A stretch of DNA of 64,000 nt from assembly GCF_020042345.1 (NCBI RefSeq), contig NZ_CP083387.1, positions 3,968,001-4,032,000 on the forward strand. The letters are read 5' to 3'. How positions within the stretch are numbered: position 1 is the first letter of the stretch; each line of letters begins with the position of its first letter. The stretch is from Arachidicoccus terrestris (GTDB taxonomy: Bacteria; Bacteroidota; Bacteroidia; Chitinophagales; Chitinophagaceae). The notes below the pieces were generated by a model. That model worked only from the letters and a program-made list of their open reading frames with translations. It did no database searches and was not told where the DNA came from. Positions 35,401-44,035 of this stretch are shown here, piece after piece. The position numbers and the translations under genes were made by a program.

Positions 35401-38382
35401 TACTAGAAATGAATCAATGGAATGTAGATATAAAAATACGCCTATGATTAGCGTAGTGACAGTGGCTGTCCACATAGCACTATAAGTACCCGTAAGTGAT
35501 GGCCTTTTTTTTCTCGCCAACAGCCCTGAGGGTACCCACTGGAGTAAGTGTTTTTTGGAAACGGTCATACGCCAGATGGTGCGTCCAATGGCATCCAGAT
35601 GTTGCCAGGCTTCATATGGCAGGCAGGCAATATAGAAAAGTTCTGTTAGAAAATTCTCCCAAGTCTTCCAGGCAAATTCCCTGAGATGTGGTTGCATATC
35701 CACATCCTTGGGCTTATGTAGTAAATGCCATAAAGAATTAAGCAGAATGGGGATAATAAAAACGGCAATGACACAACTCGTCCAGAGCCATGGGTAGGGT
35801 AACATCATCCAGCCCATACAAAGCAGGATGACTAAACAAGGTGCAACTAAAGAGCGCCGGATATTATCGGCTATTTTCCATTTGGATAGCAGCGAAAGTG
35901 GATTCTTTTGTAATCGTCCGTTGCCTGCCGGCGCCCATGGCATTGCCCAGGAGGCGATCTGCCAATCTCCCCGGATCCACCTGTGTTGCCGACCGGTGTC
36001 CAGTAAATAGCGGTCCGGATAATCCTCAAATAAAGCCACATCACTGATAAGCCCCGAACGCAAGTAGCAGCCCTCTAAAAGATCATGACTTAGAATTCTG
36101 TTCGTGGGTAGCCTGCCTGACAGGGCTCTTTCAAAAACATCAACTTGATAAATGCCTTTTCCGATAAAAGAACCTTCGCCATACAGGTCTTGATATACAT
36201 CAGAGCTGACCCGGGTATAGGGGTCTAATCCCGAGTCCATACTATGCATCCGGACAAACAAGGAACTCGTTGATTTTGGAAGCGTGACGGCTACCCTGGG
36301 TTGTAATATGCCATGGCCGGCGATGACCCTGCCCCGGGTCAGATCATAGAGCGGATGGTTGAGTGGGTGGGCCATCGTTGCAATCATCTGCGCAGCGGCC
36401 TCTCTTGGCAGCTTTGTATCTGCATCCAGTGTGATGACATATTTGATGGCCGGAAGTGTCTTGAAATCGCCTGCAATGGTCGCAAATGCACCGGTGTACT
36501 CTTCTTGCCCGTCCAGCTGTTTCTTTTCAGCTATTTCAATCCTTTTAAGTAAGAATTGATTGAGGTCGCCTAATTTTCCTCTTTTCCTTTCTCTGCCCAT
36601 CCATATTTTTTCTCCCGGGGACCACTGTCTGTTGCGTTGAAAAAGATAAAAGATATCGGCATTTCCTTGGCTGTATTTCTTATTAAGCGCTTCAATATTT
36701 TTCACGGCATGATGCAGTAAAGTGCTGTCTTCTTCTAAAACGGCCCTGTCGGCGTCTTTATAATCTGCCACCAGGCTATAAAAGAGATTTTTATGGGGAT
36801 TTGCCAGATACCGGACTTCGAGCGCTTCTATTAGTTCTTCTATTCCACTGAGGCTGGTCAGCATACAGGGCACGGCAACAAGGGTAGCGTTGTCGTCCGG
36901 TATGCCACCGCTAAAATCCAGTTTAGGGAGCAACCGTGGTTTAATGGCTCTTGTGACAATCCAGTTAGCCAGGGAAATGGCCAACTGGCTACCCCCTATG
37001 AAACTTAGAATAAAGACCAACAGGATGAGCGTATAATGCACATGATGGCTGTAGGCAAATATGCAGACAGCCATACATAAGACAAGGGTGCCGATGAGAA
37101 TTCCGACGCTATAATAAAAAAGCTTATGACTCAGAAAGAAAGCCTTTATTTTATCTGTAAAACTACAGTCCATTCTTGCCTCTTTTTGGGTCTGGGCGAT
37201 GCCTTTATCGATCAGGTAGTACCCCACATGCCTTCTTCGGTAATCTTCCAGATTATCTTTGCTGGCCGTAGCGAGCCGGATGGCGATGCCGGCAATATCT
37301 GCCTCAGAAATGGGACTCTTTTGAGCGATAGATTCGATTACATGTCTGTAAGTATCCCTGGTTGTAAAATCCATTTGAGTATATACAGGATCCTCTTTTA
37401 ATATCTGATCGACCGAACTTATACTTTCAACAAAGTCACGCCATTCAGTCGTTCTCAGTAATCTAAGGCTTTCAATACTGTTACGCATGGAGACCTGATC
37501 TGCTGCCTGGGATTGATTCTCTATGTGAATTAGTTCCGAGCTCGTATATCCGGTTTCCACCAGTTGCTGGTCTACCCAACTGAGCGGCAGGGTCAGTCCG
37601 GCCCCTTTTCCCTGCAAACGTCGGGTAAACTCCGCTACGAAACAGCTGGACAGAACGGGGCCGGTTCTGGCCATATCTGCCACGGTCAGGATGATATTTT
37701 TTGGCTGATTCTCGGCATCCTCTAAAAGGCGGCCCGCCCAATAGCCGGCGATATTCTGATCAATACGATCTAAGGCAATACTCACTGATACCCTTCTTAA
37801 GTTTTCAATGAGTGCCAGTCTAAGCATAATCGGAATGGCCCAGAGTTCTCCCAGGGTTAGGTTGGTTTGCTTTTGATAGGCGTTAATAAAACTGCTCAAG
37901 TTGATCAGATCCACACGCCCGTCACTGTGAGATATGATTTCCAGGGCAATATCGTACACTCTGGGAAAACCTGCATTAGCTCCGGAAGTCAGGTGTGGCA
38001 GATTCTGACTATATCCCTTGGGGAGGTGTTTACGCCCAATGGAGATCTGTTCCTCAATCAGATAAAAGTTATCTAAAAGCCATTCACTGGCAGGCGTTAA
38101 AGGCAGTTTGTCTTTTACTGCTTCTACCAACAGATCCCGTACCTGTAATAACACATCCTCGTTCTGATCCAATCTTTTTAAGAGCTTATCACTGTTCTTA
38201 CCAGACATGACCCGGTGGCTGGCCGCGACTTTAGTACCATGTCGCCTCATTTGCCAGGCACTGAAAAGCTCAGAACGTAGTGGTTGTTCTTCTTTGTAGG
38301 GTTTCTTTAAAATGCTCTCTCCCTGAAAATAGGAACGCATACGTAAGAGCAGGCTACTGGCCGTGTTAGTGATTTTCTTCAT
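29491..38382 (-). CDS. Cyclic beta-1,2-glucan synthase (NdvB/ChvB/Cgs type), giant membrane protein
   Basis: 2963 residues, close to the 2800-2870 of known cyclic glucan synthases. These enzymes polymerise UDP-glucose into beta-1,2-glucan, close it into rings and trim its length. Domains seen: transmembrane pair at about 420-475; GT84 glycosyltransferase with the UDP-binding TLDADTKLP (Asp 653, Asp 655) and GRQHRW (Gln 799, Arg 801, Trp 802); further membrane helices at about 845-885 and 960-1010; a glycoamylase-like (cyclisation-type) domain at about 1460-1600 (SGSMFEYLMP, PWGISESGYN, LGLKRGLGEDLVIAPYAT); two GH94 N-terminal beta domains near 1700 and 2190; and a GH94 phosphorylase domain with GDWNDGMDKVG (2647-2657) and GRGGWTWYTGSAGW. 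No frameshift. The substrate assignment is by homology; other linkages remain possible. GGAG precedes the ATG. Confidence 0.9.
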   Translation of the reverse strand: MKKITNTASSLLLRMRSYFQGESILKKPYKEEQPLRSELFSAWQMRRHGTKVAASHRVMSGKNSDKLLKRLDQNEDVLLQVRDLLVEAVKDKLPLTPASEWLLDNFYLIEEQISIGRKHLPKGYSQNLPHLTSGANAGFPRVYDIALEIISHSDGRVDLINLSSFINAYQKQTNLTLGELWAIPIMLRLALIENLRRVSVSIALDRIDQNIAGYWAGRLLEDAENQPKNIILTVADMARTGPVLSSCFVAEFTRRLQGKGAGLTLPLSWVDQQLVETGYTSSELIHIENQSQAADQVSMRNSIESLRLLRTTEWRDFVESISSVDQILKEDPVYTQMDFTTRDTYRHVIESIAQKSPISEADIAGIAIRLATASKDNLEDYRRRHVGYYLIDKGIAQTQKEARMDCSFTDKIKAFFLSHKLFYYSVGILIGTLVLCMAVCIFAYSHHVHYTLILLVFILSFIGGSQLAISLANWIVTRAIKPRLLPKLDFSGGIPDDNATLVAVPCMLTSLSGIEELIEALEVRYLANPHKNLFYSLVADYKDADRAVLEEDSTLLHHAVKNIEALNKKYSQGNADIFYLFQRNRQWSPGEKIWMGRERKRGKLGDLNQFLLKRIEIAEKKQLDGQEEYTGAFATIAGDFKTLPAIKYVITLDADTKLPREAAAQMIATMAHPLNHPLYDLTRGRVIAGHGILQPRVAVTLPKSTSSLFVRMHSMDSGLDPYTRVSSDVYQDLYGEGSFIGKGIYQVDVFERALSGRLPTNRILSHDLLEGCYLRSGLISDVALFEDYPDRYLLDTGRQHRWIRGDWQIASWAMPWAPAGNGRLQKNPLSLLSKWKIADNIRRSLVAPCLVILLCMGWMMLPYPWLWTSCVIAVFIIPILLNSLWHLLHKPKDVDMQPHLREFAWKTWENFLTELFYIACLPYEAWQHLDAIGRTIWRMTVSKKHLLQWVPSGLLARKKRPSLTGTYSAMWTATVTTLIIGVFLYLHSIDSFLVALPVLLLWLLAPALVWRTNQPKRQNTDVLSEQDRAFLHHLSRQTWSFFETFVTKEENYLPPDNYQQEPTSVIAHRTSPTNMGLSLLATLSAYDFAYISMVELLTRTANTLQTMDRLEKYQGHFYNWYNTLTLEPLPPRYVSSVDSGNLAGHLITLRQGLLQLSFAPLIPSNIFEGLRDTLLLDQDSNQNNDRFISVQNRLSACMATVDALQNDLLFYYRSFLELTTLCEALIHEEKPAEIKEKLEEISRTKTQPALEPNAPQAAAILQETKSEAKTSPMQVIPASGIICLHRQLMVLIDQISTVAPWISFMDNLSQNELEILLQQYPWLVNNTHLYRIKGYPKKLTALDQTENIATGNNNPAMGQRISPDLIKELVLRGAKAAIDLIDQSIDLSDTCERMADMEYSFLYDSSKHLLRIGYNVQDRQADKSYYDLLASEARLGVYVAIAQGKIPQESWFALGRLLTGAGKTPVLLSWSGSMFEYLMPQLVMPTYENTLIEQTSKGLIKKQISFAASRNVPWGISESGYNTVDANLNYQYRAFGVPGLGLKRGLGEDLVIAPYATMLALMIRPGLATSNLRRMAEKGYSGHYGFYEAIDFTKSRLPRGGEEAVIRSFMVHHQGMSFLALACLLRQGKMQQRFETDPTLQSSLLLLQEKIPKATIFYAHTPDNAQTGPVTEQASMEIIRTPFTRHPEIKLLSNGHYHVMISNAGGGYSRWNDLAISRWREDGTMDNWGTFCYIKDVQEGQYWSNTYQPVLGMTDVYEAVFSQGHAEFRRKDDAIETRTEIVVSPEDNVEVRRIRITNRGSSSKTLEVTSYSEVVLAPQSADEAHPAFSNLFVETSILKEEQAILCTRRPRSSDEQPPWMFHLMSVSGITSRNISYETDRARFIGRARTTANPIAMDKAGPLSDSEGAVLDPIVSIRHQFELKAGQTATIDLIIGVAAEKAVCEALLDKYQDRHLKNRAFELSWTHSQVLLRQINATEAEAKLYSKMAGFILYPNAALRAAPSVIASNVKTQSGLWAYAISGDLPIVLLRVQSEENISLIRQLINAHTYWRLKGIKADLIIWNENFSSYRQDLHEQIQSLIALANSVSINAQYGGIYLRSADQIPMEDRILMQTVARIIIDDQLGSLEEQINSSQKTKLLPPELTKSATQSTREEKTVISTRKLLPEGLVFNNSIGGFTKDGKEYIIRSSAGQRTPMPWSNVIANPELGMVITESGSSYTWCGNAHEYRLTPWKNDPIQDNCGEAIYIRDDETGAFWSPTPLPTITKGDFITRHGFGYSVFEHTENGIHSELWIFVDVTLPVRYQWLKLHNISGRGRKISITGYVQWILGDQSGKTTPYIVTEKVPDEAAILAYNRYSGSYPGNVCFYAVSGIDYSLTADREAFIGRSGSMRTPAGMKRTRLSGKTGAALDPCAAIQIQLQLYTDQQTEVNFRLGCGQDKANAIELIGKSNEVEFPSRALSQVHEQWNQILGQTSIKTPDSALNFLAGGWLIYQTLSCRIWGRSGYYQSGGAFGFRDQLQDVMALMATRPDIARNQLLLSASRQFRQGDVQHWWHPPTGRGVRTHCSDDYLWLPFVLAQYIFTTGDEAVLDVQASYLDGRPLNENEDSYYDLPIVTEETESLYQHALKAIDHGLRMGEHGLPLMGTGDWNDGMDKVGEKGKGESIWLGFFLYSVLMQFKEIASRVMDHETAVRYLEQAERLKDNLNKYGWDGDWYRRAYFDDGTPLGSRQNTECRIDSIAQSWSILSGAGDDDKKQRALTSLNEHLVRPKEGIILLLDPAFDKSDLNPGYIKGYAPGVRENGGQYTHAAVWAMMAFAEMGQRNKVWELFSMINPVSHTLTRQALETYKVEPYVMAADVYNSPQHKGRGGWTWYTGSAGWMQQFMFRFILGIRRSGNKLSFKPCTPENWKRYTVDYRFGEATLYHIEIFPGSDIPSTYIVDGVQQEEPYISMVDDGQSHQVQVK

Positions 38383-38762
38383 GCTTCTCCGTTTCTTTTT
38401 TCTACTATACGGTTCTCAGCCTGACGGGTAGTGCTCCTAGGGGTTATTAAGGCTGGGACAAAAAGTTTATGTCAAAATTTGCCTTACATAAACTATTAAT
38501 TAAGTGAAATTTACGAAAGAATTAGAATATGGGCAAGGGAGTATGATAGATTAACAAAATATATAAGGCGTATAGCATGATTGCTTTCAATGTTTAGAAA
38601 ATTGAAAGGGGTAATTACTAGGTCATTAGAAAATGTTTCGGGGTATGATTGCCCCATTTTAATCTAGAAATCGATTTTAGCAGATCTTTGGATAAAGTAA
38701 ATGTGAGGAGATCTCAACTCTTTTTCTGCTGAAAGCTAGATAAGAAGGAATAAATGAAAATA
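38383..38762. other. Upstream region of the glucan synthase gene
   Basis: 380 gene-free bases between the glucan synthase gene and the end of the MFS carrier gene, both on the minus strand. It contains a 31-bp inverted repeat at 38464-38494 and a weak GGGG/CCCC hairpin at about 38640-38655. No coding frame or RNA gene is seen. Confidence 0.45.
38464..38494. promoter_or_regulatory. 31-bp inverted repeat, operator candidate for the glucan synthase gene
   Basis: Perfect 9-bp arms AGTTTATGT and ACATAAACT flank a 13-base centre (CAAAATTTGCCTT). It begins about 82 bases upstream of the start codon. The symmetry and place suit a regulator binding site or an mRNA hairpin; no regulator is known. Confidence 0.4.
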
Positions 38763-40034
38763 TTAATGAGGTGCCTTTAGCAAGACTTCTTGCTCCTTGC
38801 TTCCGGCTATCGATTTAGCTTTGAATATAAAGGGAAAGACCAGTGCCAGCACAAGAGCATAGGCTGCAAAAGTCATCCAGATGCCTGTCCACTGTTTGGT
38901 TCCATCCGCCAAAGTAAAGAAATGATCGATCAACAGACCACTGCCAAAACTCCCCAGTAATGCGCCGAAGCCGTTGACCATCATCATAAACAGACCCTGT
39001 GCGGAGCCCCGGATACCAGGATCGGTCTGAGTCTCGATGAATAAGGACCCGGATATATTAAAGAAATCAAAAGCCATCCCGTAAATAACGCAGGAAAGAA
39101 TAATCATCCATAAACCATCGTCCGGGTTTCCGGTGCCTAATAGCCCAAATCTTAAAACCCAGGCGACCATACTGATGAGCATGACGTATTTGATGCCGAA
39201 CCGCTTTAGAAAAAAAGGTATAGCCAGGATAAACAAGGTCTCTGAGATTTGGGAAACGGACATGATAATAGCTGGGTATTTCACCGCCAACGTATCCTTG
39301 TAGGCAGGTATTTTTGCAAAGTCATGGATATATGTATCACCATAGGCATTGGTAAGCTGTAGCGCCGCTCCCAACAGCATGGCAAAGAAAAAAAATACGG
39401 CCAGATTTTTGTCTTTAAATAGCCTGAAGGCGTGTAGACCGAGTGCTTCCGAGAAGCTCTTTCCTTTGGTATGTTTGCCCAGGGGCGGGCAGTCCGGCAA
39501 AGTGAATGCGTAAATACCCAATAAAAAGGATGTCGCACTGGCGATATAGAACTGGTTTTCGGAAGCCTCATTATGGGTCAGGCTTACCACCCATAAAGCA
39601 GCAATAAATCCGATCGTCCCCCAGATTCTGATCGGTGGGTAATCTTTTACCACATCCATGCTTTCTTTTTTCAATGCGTTATAGGCTACTGTAATGGATA
39701 GCGAAATGGTTGGCATATAAAAAATCATGTTGATCAATAATACCCAGAAGAAGAGACCTGGCGTATTGATCTGTGGAATCATCAGCAATGTACAGGCTCC
39801 CAGAAGGTGCATGACCCCATACATCTTCTGGGCAGGGACGAAGCGGTCCACAATGATCCCGGTAAGGGCAGGCATAAAAACAGAGGCGATACCCATGGTG
39901 GAAAATATGGCGCCAAAATCGGTACTGGACCAGTGTTTATGTTGGAACCAATAAACACCGATGGTAATCAGCCAGGCGCCCCAGATAAAATACTGGAGGA
40001 AATTCATCAATATCAACCGCAGTTTTATGCCCAT
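38763..40034 (-). CDS. MFS nucleoside permease (NupG/XapB-like)
   Basis: 423 residues from the ATG at 40034, with about 12 hydrophobic helices. The start MGIKLRLILMNFLQYFIWGAWLITIG is typical of the nucleoside:H+ symporter group, as are the central MRGSAQGLF-like stretch (GIRGSAQGLFMMMVNGFGALLGS) and the long cytoplasmic loop near residues 190-205. The frame is open further upstream to 40079, but the extra 15 residues do not fit the family. It probably imports nucleosides; sugar specificity is not shown. It is followed by a long gene-free stretch; the flippase gene lies 119 bases upstream. Confidence 0.85.
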   Translation of the reverse strand: MGIKLRLILMNFLQYFIWGAWLITIGVYWFQHKHWSSTDFGAIFSTMGIASVFMPALTGIIVDRFVPAQKMYGVMHLLGACTLLMIPQINTPGLFFWVLLINMIFYMPTISLSITVAYNALKKESMDVVKDYPPIRIWGTIGFIAALWVVSLTHNEASENQFYIASATSFLLGIYAFTLPDCPPLGKHTKGKSFSEALGLHAFRLFKDKNLAVFFFFAMLLGAALQLTNAYGDTYIHDFAKIPAYKDTLAVKYPAIIMSVSQISETLFILAIPFFLKRFGIKYVMLISMVAWVLRFGLLGTGNPDDGLWMIILSCVIYGMAFDFFNISGSLFIETQTDPGIRGSAQGLFMMMVNGFGALLGSFGSGLLIDHFFTLADGTKQWTGIWMTFAAYALVLALVFPFIFKAKSIAGSKEQEVLLKAPH

Positions 40035-40153
40035 AATCGATCGTATTATTATAGTTCCGGAGCTTTTCCCCGCCCCCAACCTGGATCTCTTTATATTTTA
40101 CAAAGGAAATACAACACAAAGCCACAGCAATTTAACCAAATAGTTGTTAGGTA

Positions 40154-41644
40154 TTAAGATTTACGCAGGATTTTCTGCACAATGTTTTTATACATGGCAG
40201 TAATGTCCTCTGAAATATTAAAATATAGCACAGCCGGAACATATAACAGGGCAAAAGTGGCACATCTTAATACCGCATCGGCATATAAGTTGCCTATAAA
40301 CGGAATTAGACAGGTGACAAAGATCGCCGTTCCTGCAATGAGAAGTGTATATAATGTCTTTCGGTCGAAAGGTTGCAATTTGAACAGCCACCATAGAAGG
40401 GAAAAACGGGTCATATTGTAGAAGATCAGCGCTATGGCACTGCCATAGGCAGCTCCCATCAGACCATAGGTTCTGATCATAAAATAGTCCAGGATGATAT
40501 TGATCACGATAAAGAAGACACTGGAGTAAAAATCCATTTTCCAGTACTTGGACAACAGCAGTATCTGTGCATTCATACCCATACCCAGATCAATGAGCTT
40601 TGCCAGCCCCGCCACGATAAAAATAGCTTTAGCCATACTATAATCAGGATTGAATCTGACCAGATTGTCTAAATTGGGCATAAGGAGCCCAAAAATGGCC
40701 AGTCCCAACACCAGCAAATTGAGGGACGTCTTATGATAGAGCTCCCTGATCTTTTTTATGTCCTTATTCTTCCAGGCCTCGGCAATCAACGTTGTGGTAA
40801 TGCCCTGCATACTTCTAAAGGGCACATCCATGATACTGGCCAGATAAACGGGAATACTGTAAACGGCAAGATTTTCCAGGCCTTTGTCTGTGAGACCGGC
40901 GATCAGTATCCCGTCAACAGTTTTCGGCAAAACGCCGATCAGTAATCCGGAATAATGGTAGGTGACAAATACCAGGATTTTTTTATAGAGCCTTTTAGTC
41001 GCCCGGCTGATCCTGGCGTAAATAGTTAATCCGCCGTTTTTATAAATAACATAAATAAGGACCAGAAGCGCCGGTACATATGAATAGGCAAAAAGGACAA
41101 AGAATGTCTCCAGTGTGACCCAGTGCAACACATAGAGTAAAATAAGAATCGTAGTCGTGAGCCGGTAAAAAAGCTCTTTTACAATATTTGAGATAATGGT
41201 CCTTTTAATGACCCAACAGTATGCCTCTAGCATCATGAGCATGGTGTAGGAGATCGTAAAGGGAATTACCAGTCGGTAATGAACAACAAAAAGTGGCGAA
41301 TTACTGCCAAACTTCCTTTCCAGAAATGGCTCAAATACAATGGCAGCTATTAAGAAGAGCACAGATCCCAGTATATTCACCATCAGCGTCAGATACGGAA
41401 GGTCATTTTTGCCTTTAGGCAAAAAGTCTCTGTAGAATGGATTGAATTTATACAGGGCGCTCAGACTCCCGAGGGTCGACAGTGCAGAAAAAAACAGCGA
41501 GAACTCGATCATGATCCGGGTCAGGCCAAATTCTTCCTTGCTGAAAAAAATGGGAAAAAGTACGATCGTATTAATAGCGCCAATGGCAAACCCCAAATAG
41601 GTAAAGATGGTGGAATAGGTACTTTGTCTACGTACGATGCCCAT
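40154..41644 (-). CDS. Polysaccharide flippase (Wzx/MATE-like, MOP superfamily)
   Basis: 496 residues, with some 12-14 hydrophobic helices and no large soluble domain. The N-terminus (STIFTYLGFAIGAINTIVLFPIFFSKEEFGLTRIMIEF) and the paired helices around 320-480 fit polysaccharide biosynthesis membrane proteins that move lipid-linked oligosaccharides across the inner membrane. No glycosyltransferase cluster surrounds it, so its cargo is unknown. The glucan synthase gene lies close by but makes its own product and is not known to need a flippase. The start ATG at 41644 is the first in the frame and suits the family. Confidence 0.85.
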   Translation of the reverse strand: MGIVRRQSTYSTIFTYLGFAIGAINTIVLFPIFFSKEEFGLTRIMIEFSLFFSALSTLGSLSALYKFNPFYRDFLPKGKNDLPYLTLMVNILGSVLFLIAAIVFEPFLERKFGSNSPLFVVHYRLVIPFTISYTMLMMLEAYCWVIKRTIISNIVKELFYRLTTTILILLYVLHWVTLETFFVLFAYSYVPALLVLIYVIYKNGGLTIYARISRATKRLYKKILVFVTYHYSGLLIGVLPKTVDGILIAGLTDKGLENLAVYSIPVYLASIMDVPFRSMQGITTTLIAEAWKNKDIKKIRELYHKTSLNLLVLGLAIFGLLMPNLDNLVRFNPDYSMAKAIFIVAGLAKLIDLGMGMNAQILLLSKYWKMDFYSSVFFIVINIILDYFMIRTYGLMGAAYGSAIALIFYNMTRFSLLWWLFKLQPFDRKTLYTLLIAGTAIFVTCLIPFIGNLYADAVLRCATFALLYVPAVLYFNISEDITAMYKNIVQKILRKS

Positions 41645-41770
41645 TAAAACGAAGTTTAATTAACGTGGTTAATTTGGCATTGCTGCCGAAACTGAAAGGT
41701 AGTGATTTTATTAAAATAGGGCCTGCCGCTTCTGAATTGGTCCTTATTAACAATACACATGGAATGAGCA

Positions 41771-44035
41771 CTAATTCCCGTATTCCACCAGGAACTTAAT
41801 CCGCATAATCTTTAACTGCTCCCAATTATAATCACTGTCTTCCAGTTCTTCTCTGGCTAAGTCCAGGGAAGAGGTTTCGCAGCTGCGAAAATAATCCATT
41901 ACCTCATCCTGTTCGTCTTCATCCAGCATATCATCAATGGCATAATCCAGATTCAGCCGGGTTCCGCTCGCGACAATGGTTTCCATCTCCTCCAGAAGTT
42001 CATCCAGACGGAGATCCTTGTTTTTGGCGATGGTGTCCAGTGGTATTTTCTTATCTACATTCTGTATAATATAGATCTTATTACTTTTTTTATTGACGAC
42101 GCTTTTCATCACGAAGTCATCGGGGCGAGTGATGTCGTTTTCTTCAACGTATTGGGCGATTAACGTAACAAAAGGTTTACCGTATTTGATCGCCTTTCCC
42201 TTGCTGACGCCGGAGACCTTTTCCAGTTCTTCGAGTGTTGTCGGATAAAGGGTAGCCATATCATGAAGTGAACTTTCAAGGAAAATCACAAATGGCGGCA
42301 GGCTTTTTTTCTTAGCTTCTTTTTGCCGCAGATCTTTCAGCATTTCAAAAAGATGCTCATCCGCTGCGTGGGCTCCCTGGCTTCCTGTTTCCGTTTCTTC
42401 ATCATCTGCAACGGCGTCATCAAAGTTATTATTGAGCACAATTTTGAAGCTGGTAGGTTTTTTCAGGTACTTTTCCGCTTTCGGGGTGAACTTCAGGACG
42501 CCGTAGTCTTCAATATCCTTTCTTAAGATATCTTCCAATAGCAACTGACGGATCAGACTGTTCCAGAAATGGGCATCTTTATCCTTGCCCAGGCCAAATT
42601 CCGGAAGCTGCTCATGTCGATACATCGTAACAGTCGGAGTCAGCCTGCCGGTCAGGATATTGACCGTATATTCTATGTTAAAGCGTTCATCCAGGGCCTT
42701 AACTACTTTCAGGACATTCACGGCTTCTTTCTTGGCTTCAATTTTTTCTTTGGGATTCAGGCAGTTATCGCATTGCCCACAGTTTTCTTCATGCCATTCT
42801 TCTCCAAAGTAATGCATCAGTACCTTACGACGGCAAACAGAAGTTTCTACAAAGGCCAGGGTTTCATTGATCAGCTGTGCTCCTACTTCTCTTTCTGAAA
42901 GAGGCTTGTCACGCATCAGATGCTCCAGTTTGGCTACATCTTTATGGGAATAATACAGGATACATTTGCCTTCCAGTCCGTCTCTGCCGGCACGTCCGGT
43001 TTCCTGATAATAGTTCTCAATGGACTTGGGTACGTTGTAATGTATAACGAATCGGATATCGGGTTTATCAATACCCATACCGAAGGCAATGGTTGCCACA
43101 ATTACCTGGACATCTTCTTTGAGGAAGGCGTCCTGCCGGTTGGCCCTGAGTTTGGCGTCTAATCCTGCATGGTAGGCCACCGCCTTGATATTATTGGCCA
43201 TCAGGATATCGGCAAGCTCTTCAGTGGTCTTGCGGTTAAGCGTATAGATAATGCCGCTTTTACCTTTGTTTTGGGAGATAAAGCGAACAATACTTTTAAT
43301 AGTCTGATCCAGTTTTATTTTGGGCTGGATCTCATAATAAAGATTTTTACGGTTAAAGGACGAGATAAATACATTGGGCTGCTTCAGGCCCAGATTTTTG
43401 ATAATATCGCTTTGAACTTTAGGCGTCGCCGTGGCCGTGAGTGCAATAACCGGTAATTCCGGATCGATCATATCCATCATTTCTCTAAGGCGCCGGTATT
43501 CCGGCCTAAAATCATGGCCCCATTCAGAAATACAGTGCGCCTCATCTACTGCAAAAAATGAGATCTTGGTACTCCTGAAGAAATCAATGTTTTCCTGTTT
43601 AGTGAGCGTCTCAGGAGCAACATAGAGTAATTTTGTCTTACCACTTGTCAGATCGTCGCGGACTGCTTTAATCTGGCTTTTATTTAGTGAGGAGTTTAAA
43701 AAATGGGCTACATTCTCATTTTCGCTATATCCCCTTACCAGATCTACCTGATTTTTCATCAAAGCGATCAGGGGACTGACAATAATGGCACATCCTTCCA
43801 GTATCATGGCAGGCAACTGATAACAAAGGCTTTTCCCGCCGCCGGTCGGCATGATGACAAAAGTGTCATGTCCATCCAGTAAACTGTGAATGGCTTCTTC
43901 CTGCCGGCCTTTAAACTGATCAAACCCGAAGTTTTGCTGTAAACCGGTAGCTATATCATGAGAATGTTTTTGCTTTTGAGTCTTAATTGCAGTACTTGTT
44001 GCCTTCTTCCTAGAAGTCGTTGTGCTTTTTGCCAT
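41771..44035 (-). CDS. recQ: ATP-dependent DNA helicase RecQ
   Basis: 754 residues. The helicase core has Walker A MPTGGGKSLCYQ, the Walker B/aromatic loop VDEAHCISEWGHDFRPEYRRL, IALTATATPKVQ, VATIAFGMGIDKPDIRFVIHYN and QETGRAGRDG. The zinc-binding part follows (CRRKVLMHYFGEEW, then CGQCDNCLNP), then a winged-helix domain and an HRDC domain at about 600-670. An extra C-terminal stretch of about 80 acidic residues completes the protein. RecQ unwinds DNA during recombination repair. The N-terminal 20 residues are Lys/Thr-rich and probably disordered. Divergent from kdsD across 320 bases. Confidence 0.96.
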   Translation of the reverse strand: MAKSTTTSRKKATSTAIKTQKQKHSHDIATGLQQNFGFDQFKGRQEEAIHSLLDGHDTFVIMPTGGGKSLCYQLPAMILEGCAIIVSPLIALMKNQVDLVRGYSENENVAHFLNSSLNKSQIKAVRDDLTSGKTKLLYVAPETLTKQENIDFFRSTKISFFAVDEAHCISEWGHDFRPEYRRLREMMDMIDPELPVIALTATATPKVQSDIIKNLGLKQPNVFISSFNRKNLYYEIQPKIKLDQTIKSIVRFISQNKGKSGIIYTLNRKTTEELADILMANNIKAVAYHAGLDAKLRANRQDAFLKEDVQVIVATIAFGMGIDKPDIRFVIHYNVPKSIENYYQETGRAGRDGLEGKCILYYSHKDVAKLEHLMRDKPLSEREVGAQLINETLAFVETSVCRRKVLMHYFGEEWHEENCGQCDNCLNPKEKIEAKKEAVNVLKVVKALDERFNIEYTVNILTGRLTPTVTMYRHEQLPEFGLGKDKDAHFWNSLIRQLLLEDILRKDIEDYGVLKFTPKAEKYLKKPTSFKIVLNNNFDDAVADDEETETGSQGAHAADEHLFEMLKDLRQKEAKKKSLPPFVIFLESSLHDMATLYPTTLEELEKVSGVSKGKAIKYGKPFVTLIAQYVEENDITRPDDFVMKSVVNKKSNKIYIIQNVDKKIPLDTIAKNKDLRLDELLEEMETIVASGTRLNLDYAIDDMLDEDEQDEVMDYFRSCETSSLDLAREELEDSDYNWEQLKIMRIKFLVEYGN

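Noticed and set aside
38640-38656. GGGG/CCCC hairpin as a terminator for the MFS carrier gene
   Set aside because: Stem of only four pairs and no U-run on the minus strand.
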